Under the pieces are notes generated by a model that saw only the letters and a program-made list of their open reading frames with translations, had not been told where the DNA came from and searched no databases. Position numbers and translations under genes: made by a program. From Stutzerimonas kunmingensis (GTDB taxonomy: Bacteria > Pseudomonadota > Gammaproteobacteria > Pseudomonadales > Pseudomonadaceae), in the NCBI RefSeq assembly GCF_021432085.1, contig NZ_CP090366.1:2356001-2420000 (forward strand): 64,000 nt of DNA, given 5' to 3'. Below are positions 53,160-64,000 of this stretch, piece by piece. The first letter of the stretch is position 1, and the number at the start of each line of letters is the position of its first letter.

Positions 53160-53244
53160 TGTCGACAATCTGCGTAGGCGGGCTGTTGACTGGTCGGCAA
53201 TGCAGGCGTACTTTCGCCGCATCGAAACCTGAATTGTCGACAAT
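53160..53244. promoter_or_regulatory. Two candidate GntR (PrpR-type) operators
   Basis: A perfect 12-bp palindrome ATTGTCGACAAT at 53233-53244 touches the gntR start codon, and TGTCGACAAT recurs at 53160-53169. Both fit the TNGT-N3-ACNA pattern of FadR/FCD-type GntR repressors, pointing to autoregulation of the prp operon. Confidence 0.6.
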
Positions 53245-53245
53245 C

Positions 53246-53971
53246 ATGCTGGATACCGTTGAGCTTCACCCATCCGCGCAACAGCTCGACAGTGGCACGC
53301 TGGCCGAGCATGTGTTTCGTCTGATCCAGGCTACCATCGTCAAAGGCGAGATTGCCCCGGGTAGCAAGATCTCCGAGCCGGAGCTGGCGCGTACCTATGG
53401 CATAAGCCGCGGGCCGTTGCGCGAGGCGATCCACCGGCTGGAAGGGCAGAAGCTGCTGGTCCGCGTGCCGCATGTTGGCGCGAGGGTGGTGTCGCTCAGT
53501 CATGCCGAGCTGATCGAGCTCTACGAGATTCGTGAATCCCTGGAAGGCATGGCCTGCCGCCTGGCGGCCGAACGCATGACTGAGGCGGAAATCGACGACC
53601 TGCGCCGGGTACTGAGCACCCACGAGCGCGATGAGGCGTTTCAGGCCGGTGTCGGCTATTACCAGCAGGAAGGCGACTTCGACTTCCATTACCGGATCAT
53701 TCAGGGCAGCGGCAACCGCACACTGGCCAAGCTGCTGTGCGACGAGCTCTATCAGCTGGTGCGCATGTACCGCATCCAGTTCTCCACCACGCCGAACCGT
53801 CCGCATCAGGCCTTCGCCGAACACCACCGGATTCTCGATGCCATCGCCGAACGCGATGGCGAACTGGCGGAGCTGCTGATGCGCCGCCATATCGCCGCTT
53901 CCAAGCGCAATGTCGAACGTCACTTCACGGGCGTTCTTGAGCAAACACCACATGAAAGGGGTAATGCATGA
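53246..53971 (+). CDS. GntR/FCD-family regulator of the methylcitrate operon
   Basis: 241 aa from ATG 53246. Winged helix (about 18-85; [26 protein letters not shown]) and FCD ligand-binding domain (about 90-225) with metal-site histidines ([20 protein letters not shown]). Its stop overlaps prpB (ATGA), the typical pseudomonad arrangement in which this protein represses prp genes until methylcitrate or methylisocitrate accumulates. Confidence 0.92.
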   Translation: MLDTVELHPSAQQLDSGTLAEHVFRLIQATIVKGEIAPGSKISEPELARTYGISRGPLREAIHRLEGQKLLVRVPHVGARVVSLSHAELIELYEIRESLEGMACRLAAERMTEAEIDDLRRVLSTHERDEAFQAGVGYYQQEGDFDFHYRIIQGSGNRTLAKLLCDELYQLVRMYRIQFSTTPNRPHQAFAEHHRILDAIAERDGELAELLMRRHIAASKRNVERHFTGVLEQTPHERGNA

Positions 53972-54855
53972 CTCTTCCTTCTGCCGGTCAGCGTTTCCGT
54001 GACGCCGTCGCCAGCGAGCATCCGCTCCAGGTCGTCGGCGCGATCAACGCCAACCACGCCTTGCTGGCCAAGCGTGCCGGCTTCAAGGCCATCTATCTGT
54101 CCGGCGGCGGCGTTGCTGCCGGCTCGCTGGGTCTGCCGGATCTAGGCATCACCGGGCTCGACGATGTGCTGACCGACGTGCGCCGCATCACCGATGTCTG
54201 CGATCTGCCGCTGCTGGTGGATGTCGACACCGGCTTCGGCTCCTCGGCGTTCAACGTGGCGCGTACCGTCAAGTCGATGATCAAGTTCGGCGCCGCGGCG
54301 ATCCACATCGAGGACCAGGTCGGTGCCAAGCGTTGCGGCCATCGTCCAAACAAGGAAATCGTCTCGCAGCAGGAGATGGTCGACCGCATCAAGGCGGCCG
54401 TGGACGCGCGCACCGACGACAGCTTCGTGATCATGGCGCGTACCGATGCGCTGGCGGTGGAAGGTCTGAACTCCGCTCTGGATCGTGCCGCGGCCTGCAT
54501 CGAAGCGGGTGCCGACATGATCTTCCCCGAGGCCATCACCGAGTTGGCGATGTACAAGACCTTCGCCGACCGCGTGCAGGCGCCAATACTGGCCAACATC
54601 ACCGAGTTCGGTGCCACGCCGCTTTACACCACCGAAGAGCTGGCCAGCGTCGACGTCTCCCTGGTGCTCTACCCGCTGTCGGCGTTCCGTGCCATGAACA
54701 AGGCCGCGGAAAATGTCTACACCGCGCTGCGCCGTGACGGCACGCAGAAGAACGTGATCGACACCATGCAAACCCGCATGGAGCTCTACGATCGCATCAA
54801 CTATCACACGTTCGAGCAGCACCTCGACGCGCTGTTCGCTCAGAAGAAGAGCTGA
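53968..54855 (+). CDS. prpB: 2-methylisocitrate lyase
   Basis: 295 aa, isocitrate-lyase family. Catalytic KRCGH loop (Cys123), [13 protein letters not shown] and MARTDA metal and substrate-site segments are intact. Cleaves 2-methylisocitrate to succinate and pyruvate in propionate breakdown. Confidence 0.96.
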   Translation: MTLPSAGQRFRDAVASEHPLQVVGAINANHALLAKRAGFKAIYLSGGGVAAGSLGLPDLGITGLDDVLTDVRRITDVCDLPLLVDVDTGFGSSAFNVARTVKSMIKFGAAAIHIEDQVGAKRCGHRPNKEIVSQQEMVDRIKAAVDARTDDSFVIMARTDALAVEGLNSALDRAAACIEAGADMIFPEAITELAMYKTFADRVQAPILANITEFGATPLYTTEELASVDVSLVLYPLSAFRAMNKAAENVYTALRRDGTQKNVIDTMQTRMELYDRINYHTFEQHLDALFAQKKS

Positions 54856-54859
54856 CGAG

Positions 54860-54890
54860 AAGGCCCCATTGGGTTTGCCAATGGGGCCTT
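54860..54890 (+). terminator. Hairpin terminator or attenuator between prpB and prpC
   Basis: 13-bp perfect stem AAGGCCCCATTGG/CCAATGGGGCCTT, loop GTTTG, followed by TGCG (no full T-run), 5 bp after the prpB stop and inside the operon. Confidence 0.6.
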
Positions 54891-54950
54891 TGCGATCCAT
54901 TTTTCAACGTGATTTGCAGTATCCAGAACAAATCCAAGAAGGAGATAGCA

Positions 54951-56078
54951 ATGGCTGAAGCAAAAGTTTTGAGCGGCGCGGGCCTGCGCGGACAGATCGC
55001 CGGACAGACCGCCCTGTGTACCGTGGGCAAGACCGGTGCCGGGTTGACCTATCGTGGTTACGACGTGCGCGACCTGGCGGCCGAGTGCGATTTCGAGGAA
55101 GTGGCCTACCTGCTGTTCTATGGTGAGCTGCCGAACACCCAGCAACTGGCCGATTACAAGAATCGCCTGAAGACCATGCGTGACCTGCCGCAGGCACTGA
55201 AGGAAGTGCTCGAGCGTATTCCGGCGAGCGCCCACCCGATGGATGTCATGCGTACCGGTTCGTCCGTACTTGGCACGCTGGAGCCGGAGCTCAGCTTCGA
55301 CCAGCAGCGCGACGTGGCCGAGCGGCTGATGGCCGCCTTCCCGGCGATCATGTGCTACTGGTATCGCTTCACCCACGACGGTGTTCGCATCAACTGCACC
55401 AGTGATGAAGAGACCCTGGGCGGCCATTTCCTCGCGCTGCTGCACGACAAGAAGCCGAGCGACCTGCACGTCAAGGTGATGAACGTCTCGCTGATCCTCT
55501 ACGCCGAGCACGAGTTCAACGCCTCGACCTTTACCGCCCGTGTCTGTGCCTCGACGCTCTCCGACCTCTATTCCTGCGTGACTGGTGCCATCGGTTCGCT
55601 GCGCGGTCCGCTGCATGGCGGCGCCAACGAAGCGGCGATGGACATGATCGAGCAATGGAAGAGTCCGGAAGAAGCCCGCGAAGCGATCCTCGGCATGCTC
55701 GAGCGCAAGGACAAGATCATGGGCTTCGGCCACGCGATCTATAGCGTTTCCGACCCGCGCAACGAGGTGATCAAGGTCTGGGCCGAAAAGCTCGCGGATG
55801 AAGTGGGCGACACCGTGCTCTACCCGGTCTCGGTCGCCGTTGACGAAACCATGTGGGAGCAGAAGAAGCTCTTCCCGAACGCCGACTTCTACCATGCGTC
55901 CGCCTATCACTTCATGGGCATCCCGACCAAGCTGTTCACGCCGATCTTCGTCTGCTCGCGCGTCACCGGCTGGGCGTCCCATGTGTTCGAACAACGCAGC
56001 AACAACCGGATCATTCGGCCGAGCGCCGAGTACATCGGTCCGGAGCAGCGCAAGGTTGTCCCGATCGCCCAGCGTTGA
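54951..56078 (+). CDS. prpC: 2-methylcitrate synthase
   Basis: 375 aa from ATG 54951 behind AAGGAGA. Citrate-synthase fold; catalytic His in GPLHGGANEAAM, His in GFGHAIY, and Asp in the ADFYHASAYHFMGIP region. Condenses propionyl-CoA with oxaloacetate. Follows prpB after a hairpin. Confidence 0.96.
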   Translation: MAEAKVLSGAGLRGQIAGQTALCTVGKTGAGLTYRGYDVRDLAAECDFEEVAYLLFYGELPNTQQLADYKNRLKTMRDLPQALKEVLERIPASAHPMDVMRTGSSVLGTLEPELSFDQQRDVAERLMAAFPAIMCYWYRFTHDGVRINCTSDEETLGGHFLALLHDKKPSDLHVKVMNVSLILYAEHEFNASTFTARVCASTLSDLYSCVTGAIGSLRGPLHGGANEAAMDMIEQWKSPEEAREAILGMLERKDKIMGFGHAIYSVSDPRNEVIKVWAEKLADEVGDTVLYPVSVAVDETMWEQKKLFPNADFYHASAYHFMGIPTKLFTPIFVCSRVTGWASHVFEQRSNNRIIRPSAEYIGPEQRKVVPIAQR

Positions 56079-56153
56079 TCGGAGCGGAGGAGCTCGTCGT
56101 CGGGCTCCCCGCACCTTGCCCCACAGAACATTACTGAATTGAGTTCTTCCGGC

Positions 56154-58757
56154 ATGAATACACAACACCGCAAACCTTTGCCAGGTACTGGGCTTGACTA
56201 CTTCGACACCCGTGAGGCGATCGAAGCCATTCAGTCGGGTGCCTACGACAAGCTGCCCTATACCTCCCGCGTCCTGGCCGAACAGCTGGTGCGTCGCTGT
56301 GAGCCCGAAGCGCTGACCGATTCGCTGAAGCAGATCATCGAGCGCAAGCGCGACCTCGATTTTCCGTGGTATCCGGCTCGTGTAGTCTGCCATGACATCC
56401 TCGGCCAGACCGCGCTGGTCGATCTCGCCGGCCTGCGCGATGCGATTGCGGAGCAGGGCGGCGACCCGGCGAAGGTCAACCCGGTGGTGCCGACCCAGCT
56501 GATCGTCGATCACTCGCTGGCGGTTGAATTTGCAGGCTTCGACCCGGATGCGTTCGAGAAGAACCGTGCCGTCGAGGAGCGCCGCAACGAGGACCGCTTC
56601 CACTTCATCGAGTGGACCAAGACCGCGTTCAAGAACGTCGACGTGATCCCGGCCGGCAACGGCATCATGCACCAGATCAATCTGGAGAAGATGTCACCGG
56701 TGATTCAAGCCCGTGGCGGCGTGGCCTTTCCGGACACCTGCGTGGGTACCGACTCGCACACCCCGCACGTCGATGCGCTGGGTGTGATCGCCATCGGCGT
56801 TGGCGGCCTGGAGGCCGAAACCGTGATGCTCGGTCTGCCTTCAATGATGCGCCTGCCTGACATCGTCGGCGTACGTCTGACCGGCAAGCGTCAGCCTGGC
56901 ATCACCGCCACGGATATCGTCCTCGCGCTGACTGAGTTCCTGCGCAAGGAACGTGTGGTCGGAGCTTGGGTCGAGTTCTTCGGCGAAGGCGCCGACAGCC
57001 TGACCATCGGCGATCGCGCGACCATCTCCAACATGTGTCCGGAATACGGTGCCACCGCTTCGATGTTCTACATCGACCAGCAGACCATCGATTACCTCAA
57101 GCTGACCGGTCGCGAGCCGGAGCAGGTTGCGCTGGTCGAGCAGTACGCCAAGGAAACGGGCCTGTGGGCGACGGCTCTGAAAGGCGCCGAATACGAGCGC
57201 GTGCTCGAATTCGATCTGTCCAGCGTGGTGCGCAACATGGCGGGCCCGTCCAACCCGCACAAGCGTCTGCCGACCTCGGCGCTGCACGAGCGTGGCATCG
57301 CCGACGAAGACAAGCTGGCTGCAGCGCGCGCCGAAGAGGCCGAAGGTCTGTTGCCCGATGGTGCGGTGATCATTGCCGCTATCACCAGCTGCACCAACAC
57401 CTCCAACCCGCGCAACGTGGTGGCCGCCGGCCTACTGGCGAAAAAGGCCAACGAGTTGGGCCTGGTGCGCAAGCCTTGGGTGAAGACGTCCTTCGCGCCG
57501 GGTTCCAAGGTCGCCAAGCTGTACCTGGAAGAAGCTGGGCTGCTCAGCGAGCTGGAAAAACTCGGTTTCGGCATCGTCGCCTACGCCTGCACCACCTGTA
57601 ACGGCATGTCCGGTGCACTGGACCCGGTGATCCAGCAGGAAATCATCGAGCGCGACCTGTACGCCACTGCAGTTCTCTCCGGTAACCGCAACTTCGATGG
57701 CCGTATTCACCCGTATGCCAAGCAGGCCTTCCTTGCCTCGCCGCCGCTGGTGGTCGCGTACGCCATCGCCGGTACCGTGCGTTTCGACATCGAGCAGGAC
57801 GTGCTGGGCACCGACAAGAACGGCAATCCGATCACCCTGAAGGACCTCTGGCCGTCCGACGAGGAGATCGACGCCATCGTCGCGTCCTCGGTGAAGCCTG
57901 AGCAGTTCAAGCAGATCTACATCCCGATGTTCGATCTGGGCACCATCGAGGAAGCCAAGAGCCCGCTATACGACTGGCGTCCGATGTCCACCTACATCCG
58001 TCGTCCGCCGTACTGGGAAGGCGCGTTGGCTGGCGAGCGCACACTGAAAGGCATGCGTCCGTTGGCGATCCTGCCGGACAACATCACCACCGATCACCTG
58101 TCGCCATCCAACGCCATCCTGCTGGATTCGGCCGCCGGTGAGTACCTGGCCAAGATGGGCCTGCCGGAAGAGGACTTCAATTCCTACGCAACCCACCGCG
58201 GCGACCATCTGACCGCGCAGCGGGCGACGTTCGCCAACCCGCAGCTGGTCAACGAGATGGCGGTGGTCGACGGCAAGGTGCAAAAGGGTTCGCTGGCGCG
58301 CGTCGAGCCGGAAGGCAAGGTGATGCGCATGTGGGAAGCCATCGAAACCTACATGACTCGCAAGCAGAACCTGATCATCGTGGCCGGTGCCGACTACGGC
58401 CAGGGCAGCTCGCGTGACTGGGCGGCCAAGGGCGTGCGCCTGGCGGGTGTCGAGGTGATCGTCGCCGAAGGCTTCGAGCGTATCCACCGTACCAACCTGG
58501 TGGGCATGGGCGTGCTGCCGGTCGAGTTCAAACCGGGCACTACGCGCCTGACCCTTGGCCTCGATGGCACCGAAACCTTCGATATCGAAGGCGAGCTGTC
58601 GCCGCGCTGCGATCTGACGCTGGTCATTCATCACAAGAGCGGTGAAGAAACCCGCGCTCCGGTCACCTGCCGCCTCGATACGGCGGCGGAAGTAAGCGTC
58701 TACCAGGCCGGCGGCGTGCTGCAGCGTTTCGCCAAGGACTTCCTCGGGCAGGCGTGA
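56154..58757 (+). CDS. acnD: 2-methylcitrate dehydratase, Fe/S-dependent (AcnD)
   Basis: 867 aa from ATG 56154. Aconitase family; [4Fe-4S] ligands in TSCTNTSNP and ACTTCNGMSGALDP, swivel-domain GADYGQGSSRDWA. N-terminal substrate-site segments (DTCVGTDSHTPHVDALGV) are intact. With PrpF it converts 2-methylcitrate to 2-methylisocitrate in place of PrpD. Confidence 0.95.
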   Translation: MNTQHRKPLPGTGLDYFDTREAIEAIQSGAYDKLPYTSRVLAEQLVRRCEPEALTDSLKQIIERKRDLDFPWYPARVVCHDILGQTALVDLAGLRDAIAEQGGDPAKVNPVVPTQLIVDHSLAVEFAGFDPDAFEKNRAVEERRNEDRFHFIEWTKTAFKNVDVIPAGNGIMHQINLEKMSPVIQARGGVAFPDTCVGTDSHTPHVDALGVIAIGVGGLEAETVMLGLPSMMRLPDIVGVRLTGKRQPGITATDIVLALTEFLRKERVVGAWVEFFGEGADSLTIGDRATISNMCPEYGATASMFYIDQQTIDYLKLTGREPEQVALVEQYAKETGLWATALKGAEYERVLEFDLSSVVRNMAGPSNPHKRLPTSALHERGIADEDKLAAARAEEAEGLLPDGAVIIAAITSCTNTSNPRNVVAAGLLAKKANELGLVRKPWVKTSFAPGSKVAKLYLEEAGLLSELEKLGFGIVAYACTTCNGMSGALDPVIQQEIIERDLYATAVLSGNRNFDGRIHPYAKQAFLASPPLVVAYAIAGTVRFDIEQDVLGTDKNGNPITLKDLWPSDEEIDAIVASSVKPEQFKQIYIPMFDLGTIEEAKSPLYDWRPMSTYIRRPPYWEGALAGERTLKGMRPLAILPDNITTDHLSPSNAILLDSAAGEYLAKMGLPEEDFNSYATHRGDHLTAQRATFANPQLVNEMAVVDGKVQKGSLARVEPEGKVMRMWEAIETYMTRKQNLIIVAGADYGQGSSRDWAAKGVRLAGVEVIVAEGFERIHRTNLVGMGVLPVEFKPGTTRLTLGLDGTETFDIEGELSPRCDLTLVIHHKSGEETRAPVTCRLDTAAEVSVYQAGGVLQRFAKDFLGQA

Positions 58758-58769
58758 CCGGCCGTCCTC

Positions 58770-58842
58770 GTAGGGTGGATGGCGCTTTTCCATCCACCGC
58801 ACCAGCCCGCGCGGTGGATCGGTCAAGCGTGATCCACCCTAC
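58770..58842. repeat. Palindromic intergenic repeat between acnD and prpF
   Basis: Terminal inverted repeats GTAGGGTGGAT (58770-58780) and ATCCACCCTAC (58832-58842) enclose a second hairpin (GGATGG/CCATCC, GCGGTGGATC). A REP/MITE-like element of the GTAGGGTGGAT type, common in pseudomonads. Confidence 0.8.
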
Positions 58843-58873
58843 AACCCATTCATCTTCCAGCCAGGACTCACTC

Positions 58874-60061
58874 ATGGCTCATCAAACCCAGATCAGAATT
58901 CCCGCGACCTACATGCGTGGCGGCACCAGCAAGGGCGTGTTCTTCCGGTTGCAAGACCTGCCGGAAAGCTGCCAGGTGCCGGGCGCTGCGCGCGACAAGC
59001 TGTTCTTGCGCGTGATCGGTAGTCCCGACCCTTATTCGGCGCACATCGACGGCATGGGCGGCGCCACGTCCAGCACCAGCAAATGCGTCATCCTGTCTAA
59101 GAGCACTCTACCTGATCATGACGTCGAATATCTCTATGGTCAGGTGTCGATCGACAAGCCCTTCGTCGACTGGAGCGGCAACTGCGGCAACCTTTCAACC
59201 GGCGCCGGCGCGTTCGCGCTTCATGCCGGCCTGGTGGATGCCGAGCGTATTCCGCAGAACGGCACCTGTGTGGTGCGGATCTGGCAGGCCAACATCGGCA
59301 AGACCATCATCGCCCACGTGCCGGTGGCCAACGGCCAGGTGCAGGAGACCGGCGATTTCGAGCTGGACGGCGTGACCTTTCCGGCTGCCGAGATCGTGCT
59401 GGAATTCCTCGATCCGTCCGACGACGGCGCGGAAGGCGGTTCGATGTTTCCCACCGGGAATCTGATCGATGAGCTGGAGGTCCCGGGCATCGGTACGCTC
59501 AAGGCGACCATGATCAGCGCCGGCATTCCCACTGTGTTCGTCAATGCCGAGGACATCGGCTACCAGGGTACAGAACTGCGTGAGGACATTAATGGCGATC
59601 CGGATGCCCTGGCTCGTCTGGAGTCGATTCGTGTGGCCGGTGCTCTGCGAATGGGCTTGATCAAGACCGCGGAGGAGGCGCTGACCCGTCAGCACACGCC
59701 GAAGGTTGCGTTCGTTTCCCAGCCGAAAAGCTATCGGGCGTCTTCCGGCAAGAACATCGATGCAGGTGAGGTCGATCTGCTCGTGCGGGCGTTGTCCATG
59801 GGCAAGCTGCACCACGCCATGATGGGCACCTGTGCGGTGGCCATTGGCACCGCGGCGGCAGTGCCCGGTACGTTGGTCAATTTGGCCGCAGGTGGTGGCG
59901 CGCGCCAGGCCGTGCGCTTCGGGCATCCGTCCGGCACGCTGCGGGTCGGTGCCGAGGCGAAGCAGGTAGACGGTCAGTGGACGGTTACCAAAGCGATCAT
60001 GAGCCGCAGCGCGCGCGTACTGATGGAAGGCTGGGTACGTGTGCCAGGTGACACTTTCTGA
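58874..60061 (+). CDS. prpF: AcnD-accessory isomerase PrpF
   Basis: 395 aa from ATG 58874. PrpF family (diaminopimelate-epimerase-like fold): YMRGGTSKGVFF, GMGGATSSTSKC, NCGNLSTGAGAFAL, and the Lys/Cys-rich HHAMMGTCAVA segment. It isomerises the AcnD product (trans to cis aconitate type). Last gene of the prp operon here; prpD does not follow. Confidence 0.94.
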   Translation: MAHQTQIRIPATYMRGGTSKGVFFRLQDLPESCQVPGAARDKLFLRVIGSPDPYSAHIDGMGGATSSTSKCVILSKSTLPDHDVEYLYGQVSIDKPFVDWSGNCGNLSTGAGAFALHAGLVDAERIPQNGTCVVRIWQANIGKTIIAHVPVANGQVQETGDFELDGVTFPAAEIVLEFLDPSDDGAEGGSMFPTGNLIDELEVPGIGTLKATMISAGIPTVFVNAEDIGYQGTELREDINGDPDALARLESIRVAGALRMGLIKTAEEALTRQHTPKVAFVSQPKSYRASSGKNIDAGEVDLLVRALSMGKLHHAMMGTCAVAIGTAAAVPGTLVNLAAGGGARQAVRFGHPSGTLRVGAEAKQVDGQWTVTKAIMSRSARVLMEGWVRVPGDTF

Positions 60062-60106
60062 TGCGCTTCAACTGCCGGAAATCGAATTCTTCCGGCTGAA
60101 AAACGC

Positions 60107-60133
60107 AAAAAGTCCGCACCAAGCGGACTTTTT
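60107..60133. terminator. Bidirectional intrinsic terminator between prpF and ppsR
   Basis: A-run, stem AGTCCGC/GCGGACT, loop ACCAA, T-run; about 45 bp past the prpF stop. Confidence 0.92.
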
Positions 60134-60153
60134 GTTGTCTAGCGAAGCGGCAC

Positions 60154-60972
60154 TTATTTGAGTCGACGCTCGACGCCTTTCTCCACGAGGATCTTTGCAG
60201 AGATTTCCTCGACGGAGAAATGGGTCGAGTTGATGTAGTTGATGTTCTCGCGGCGGAACAGGCTTTCCACCTCGCGGACTTCGAATTCGCACTGAGCGAA
60301 GCTGGCATAACGACTGTTGGGTTTGCGTTCGTGGCGAATGGCGGCCAGGCGATCCGGGTCGATGGTCAAGCCGAACAGTTTGTCCTTGTACTCCTTGAGG
60401 GCGCTCGGCAACTGCAGGCGCTCCATGTCGTCCTCGGTCAAGGGGTAGTTGGCAGCGCGGATGCCGTACTGCATCGCCATATACAGGCAGGTCGGTGTTT
60501 TGCCGCAGCGGGAAACGCCGACGAGGATGAGGTCCGCCTTGTCGTAGTAGCGAGTGCGGGCGCCGTCATCGTTATCGAGGGCGAAGTTAACCGCCTCGAT
60601 ACGCTCCATGTAATTGGCGTTGTGGCTGATGGAGTGGGATTTACCAACGGAGTAGGAGGAACGTGACATCAGCTCATGTTCCAACGGCGCAAGAAAGGAA
60701 GAGAAGATGTCGATCATGAAGCCATTGGATTCGGCCAGAATGTCACGGATTTCCTGGTTCACCAGGGTGTCGAAGATGATCGGCCGGCCACCGTCCTTTT
60801 CCGCGGCATTATTGATTTGCTGTACCATGGCCCGCGCTTTTTCGGCGGTGTCTATGTATGGGCGGGTCAGCTTCGTGAAGGTAATGTTCTCGAACTGTGC
60901 CAGAAGACTCTGGCCCAGGGTTTCCGCGGTGATGCCTGTGCCGTCAGAAATGAAGAAAGCAGTTCGTTTCAT
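60154..60972 (-). CDS. ppsR: PEP synthase regulatory protein (bifunctional kinase/pyrophosphorylase, DUF299)
   Basis: 272 aa. P-loop GVSRCGKT (152-159) and the N-terminal [15 protein letters not shown] are family hallmarks. It inactivates PEP synthase by ADP-dependent phosphorylation of a Thr and reactivates it by phosphate-dependent pyrophosphorylysis. Divergent from its target ppsA (154 bp). Confidence 0.96.
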   Translation of the reverse strand: MKRTAFFISDGTGITAETLGQSLLAQFENITFTKLTRPYIDTAEKARAMVQQINNAAEKDGGRPIIFDTLVNQEIRDILAESNGFMIDIFSSFLAPLEHELMSRSSYSVGKSHSISHNANYMERIEAVNFALDNDDGARTRYYDKADLILVGVSRCGKTPTCLYMAMQYGIRAANYPLTEDDMERLQLPSALKEYKDKLFGLTIDPDRLAAIRHERKPNSRYASFAQCEFEVREVESLFRRENINYINSTHFSVEEISAKILVEKGVERRLK

Positions 60973-61126
60973 GTGCCTTGGGCCTTAAGTCGAGAACGGT
61001 TCCCAGCTATAGTAGGCCCTTCGCCGAGCCCGGTTGGCGGGCATTGTTACTTATTTTGCAGGGTCGGGCCACAGTCGTGCGGCCAGGCTCCGGTTGAGTT
61101 TCCAACACTAATGTGGAGAGATCACC

Positions 61127-63496
<2,370 letters not shown>

Positions 63497-63515
63497 CGGT
63501 TGAGTCGGTAACAAA

Positions 63516-63539
63516 AAAACGGGGCGTCAGCCCCGTTTT
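63516..63539 (+). terminator. Intrinsic terminator after ppsA
   Basis: AAAACGGGGC/GCCCCGTTTT stem with loop GTCA, 20 bp after the ppsA stop. Confidence 0.9.
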
Positions 63540-63663
63540 CGTTGGCGCTGATAATCGTCATTCCAGCGATTTCGTTCCGCCTAGAGCGTCCAGCGGCTAA
63601 TATGCGCGCCTATATGGCTGTACGCTGGATGTCGCCGTAATTTCCAAGCAGAAGGAGTTTCCC

Positions 63664-64000
63664 ATGCAATACGTCACGCCTGATCTGTGCGATGCCTATC
63701 CGGACCTGGTGCAGGTCGTCGAGCCGCTGTTCAGCAACTTCGGTGGTCGCGATTCCTTCGGTGGCGAGATCGTGACCATCAAGTGTTTCGAGGACAATTC
63801 GCTGGTCAAGGACCAGGTCGACGTCGACGGTGCGGGCAAGGTGCTGGTGGTCGACGGCGGCGGCTCGCTGCGTCGTGCGCTGCTGGGTGACATGCTTGCC
63901 GAGAAAGCCGCACGCAATGGTTGGGAAGGTCTGGTTATCTACGGTTGCGTTCGTGACGTCGATGTTCTCGCGCAGACCGAGCTTGGCGTTCAGGCCCTGG
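63664..64000 (+). CDS. rraA: RraA-family ribonuclease E inhibitor (3' end beyond window)
   Basis: 112 codons visible of about 160. [28 protein letters not shown] and [43 protein letters not shown] are the RraA signature. ATG follows AAGGAG. Family members inhibit RNase E in E. coli; some RraA-like proteins are instead aldolases. Confidence 0.94.
   Translation, partial: MQYVTPDLCDAYPDLVQVVEPLFSNFGGRDSFGGEIVTIKCFEDNSLVKDQVDVDGAGKVLVVDGGGSLRRALLGDMLAEKAARNGWEGLVIYGCVRDVDVLAQTELGVQAL

Overview
The window is high-GC DNA from a Pseudomonas-type gammaproteobacterium, most likely of the stutzeri group (Stutzerimonas). This rests on recognised core genes: oprI, cysB/cysH/thrH/pabB, lipA with its foldase lifO, ybbA/tesA, ppsR/ppsA/rraA and the tus sulfur-relay operon. 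Two core segments that resemble P. aeruginosa gene order flank a catabolic accessory region of about 25 kb. No integrase, transposase, phage gene or CRISPR array was seen.

1-4.4 kb: glutathionyl-hydroquinone reductase (3' end cut by the window edge), a ybiB-tusE-tusB-tusC-tusD operon (minus strand), a Bax-inhibitor-1/YccA membrane protein and tRNA-Ser(TGA).

4.6-30.2 kb (accessory): a region built around guanidine. Two guanidine-I (ykkC) riboswitches lie on the minus strand at about 18.6 kb and 30.1 kb, each preceded by a good sigma-54 promoter match. The distal riboswitch heads a guanidine-degradation operon: ABC permease and ATPase, the two urea-amidolyase-associated/carboxyguanidine deiminase subunits, a biotin-dependent guanidine/urea carboxylase and allophanate hydrolase. 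The proximal riboswitch heads a second, tightly coupled operon that I cannot match to a described pathway: solute-binding protein, fatty-acid-desaturase-like membrane oxygenase, two SDRs (one frameshifted), an EamA transporter, a creatininase homologue, a biuret/guanylurea-hydrolase-like enzyme, a metallo-beta-lactamase-fold hydrolase, an unrecognised 269-aa protein, and ABC permease and ATPase. Next to it are a gamma-glutamylmethylamide-synthetase-like enzyme, the binding protein that normally belongs to the guanidine transporter, a MetX-like hydrolase and a TetR regulator. The simplest reading is uptake and breakdown of one or more substituted guanidines (creatinine, alkylguanidine or guanylurea-like). 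Released guanidine would then induce both operons and be mineralised by the carboxylase route. An MscS channel preceded by a 28-residue membrane peptide separates the two operons. A 142-bp tandem repeat lies between the carboxylase and allophanate hydrolase genes, and a related palindromic repeat is inserted in frame in the carboxylase itself.

30.4-42.7 kb (core): chemoreceptor, TatD, MltF-like lytic transglycosylase, lifO/lipA with a sigma-54-type lipA promoter, greB, ybbP/ybbA, tesA, a small conserved protein, L,D-transpeptidase and oprI.

43-53 kb (core): GNAT protein, DAHP synthase, ketopantoate reductase, cysB, cysH, thrH, pabB, and a three-gene module of ATP-grasp ligase, inactive transglutaminase/7TM protein and retropepsin-like protease.

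53.2-60.1 kb: the methylcitrate (propionate) operon gntR-prpB-prpC-acnD-prpF, without prpD. 60.1-64 kb: ppsR diverging from ppsA, then rraA cut by the right edge.
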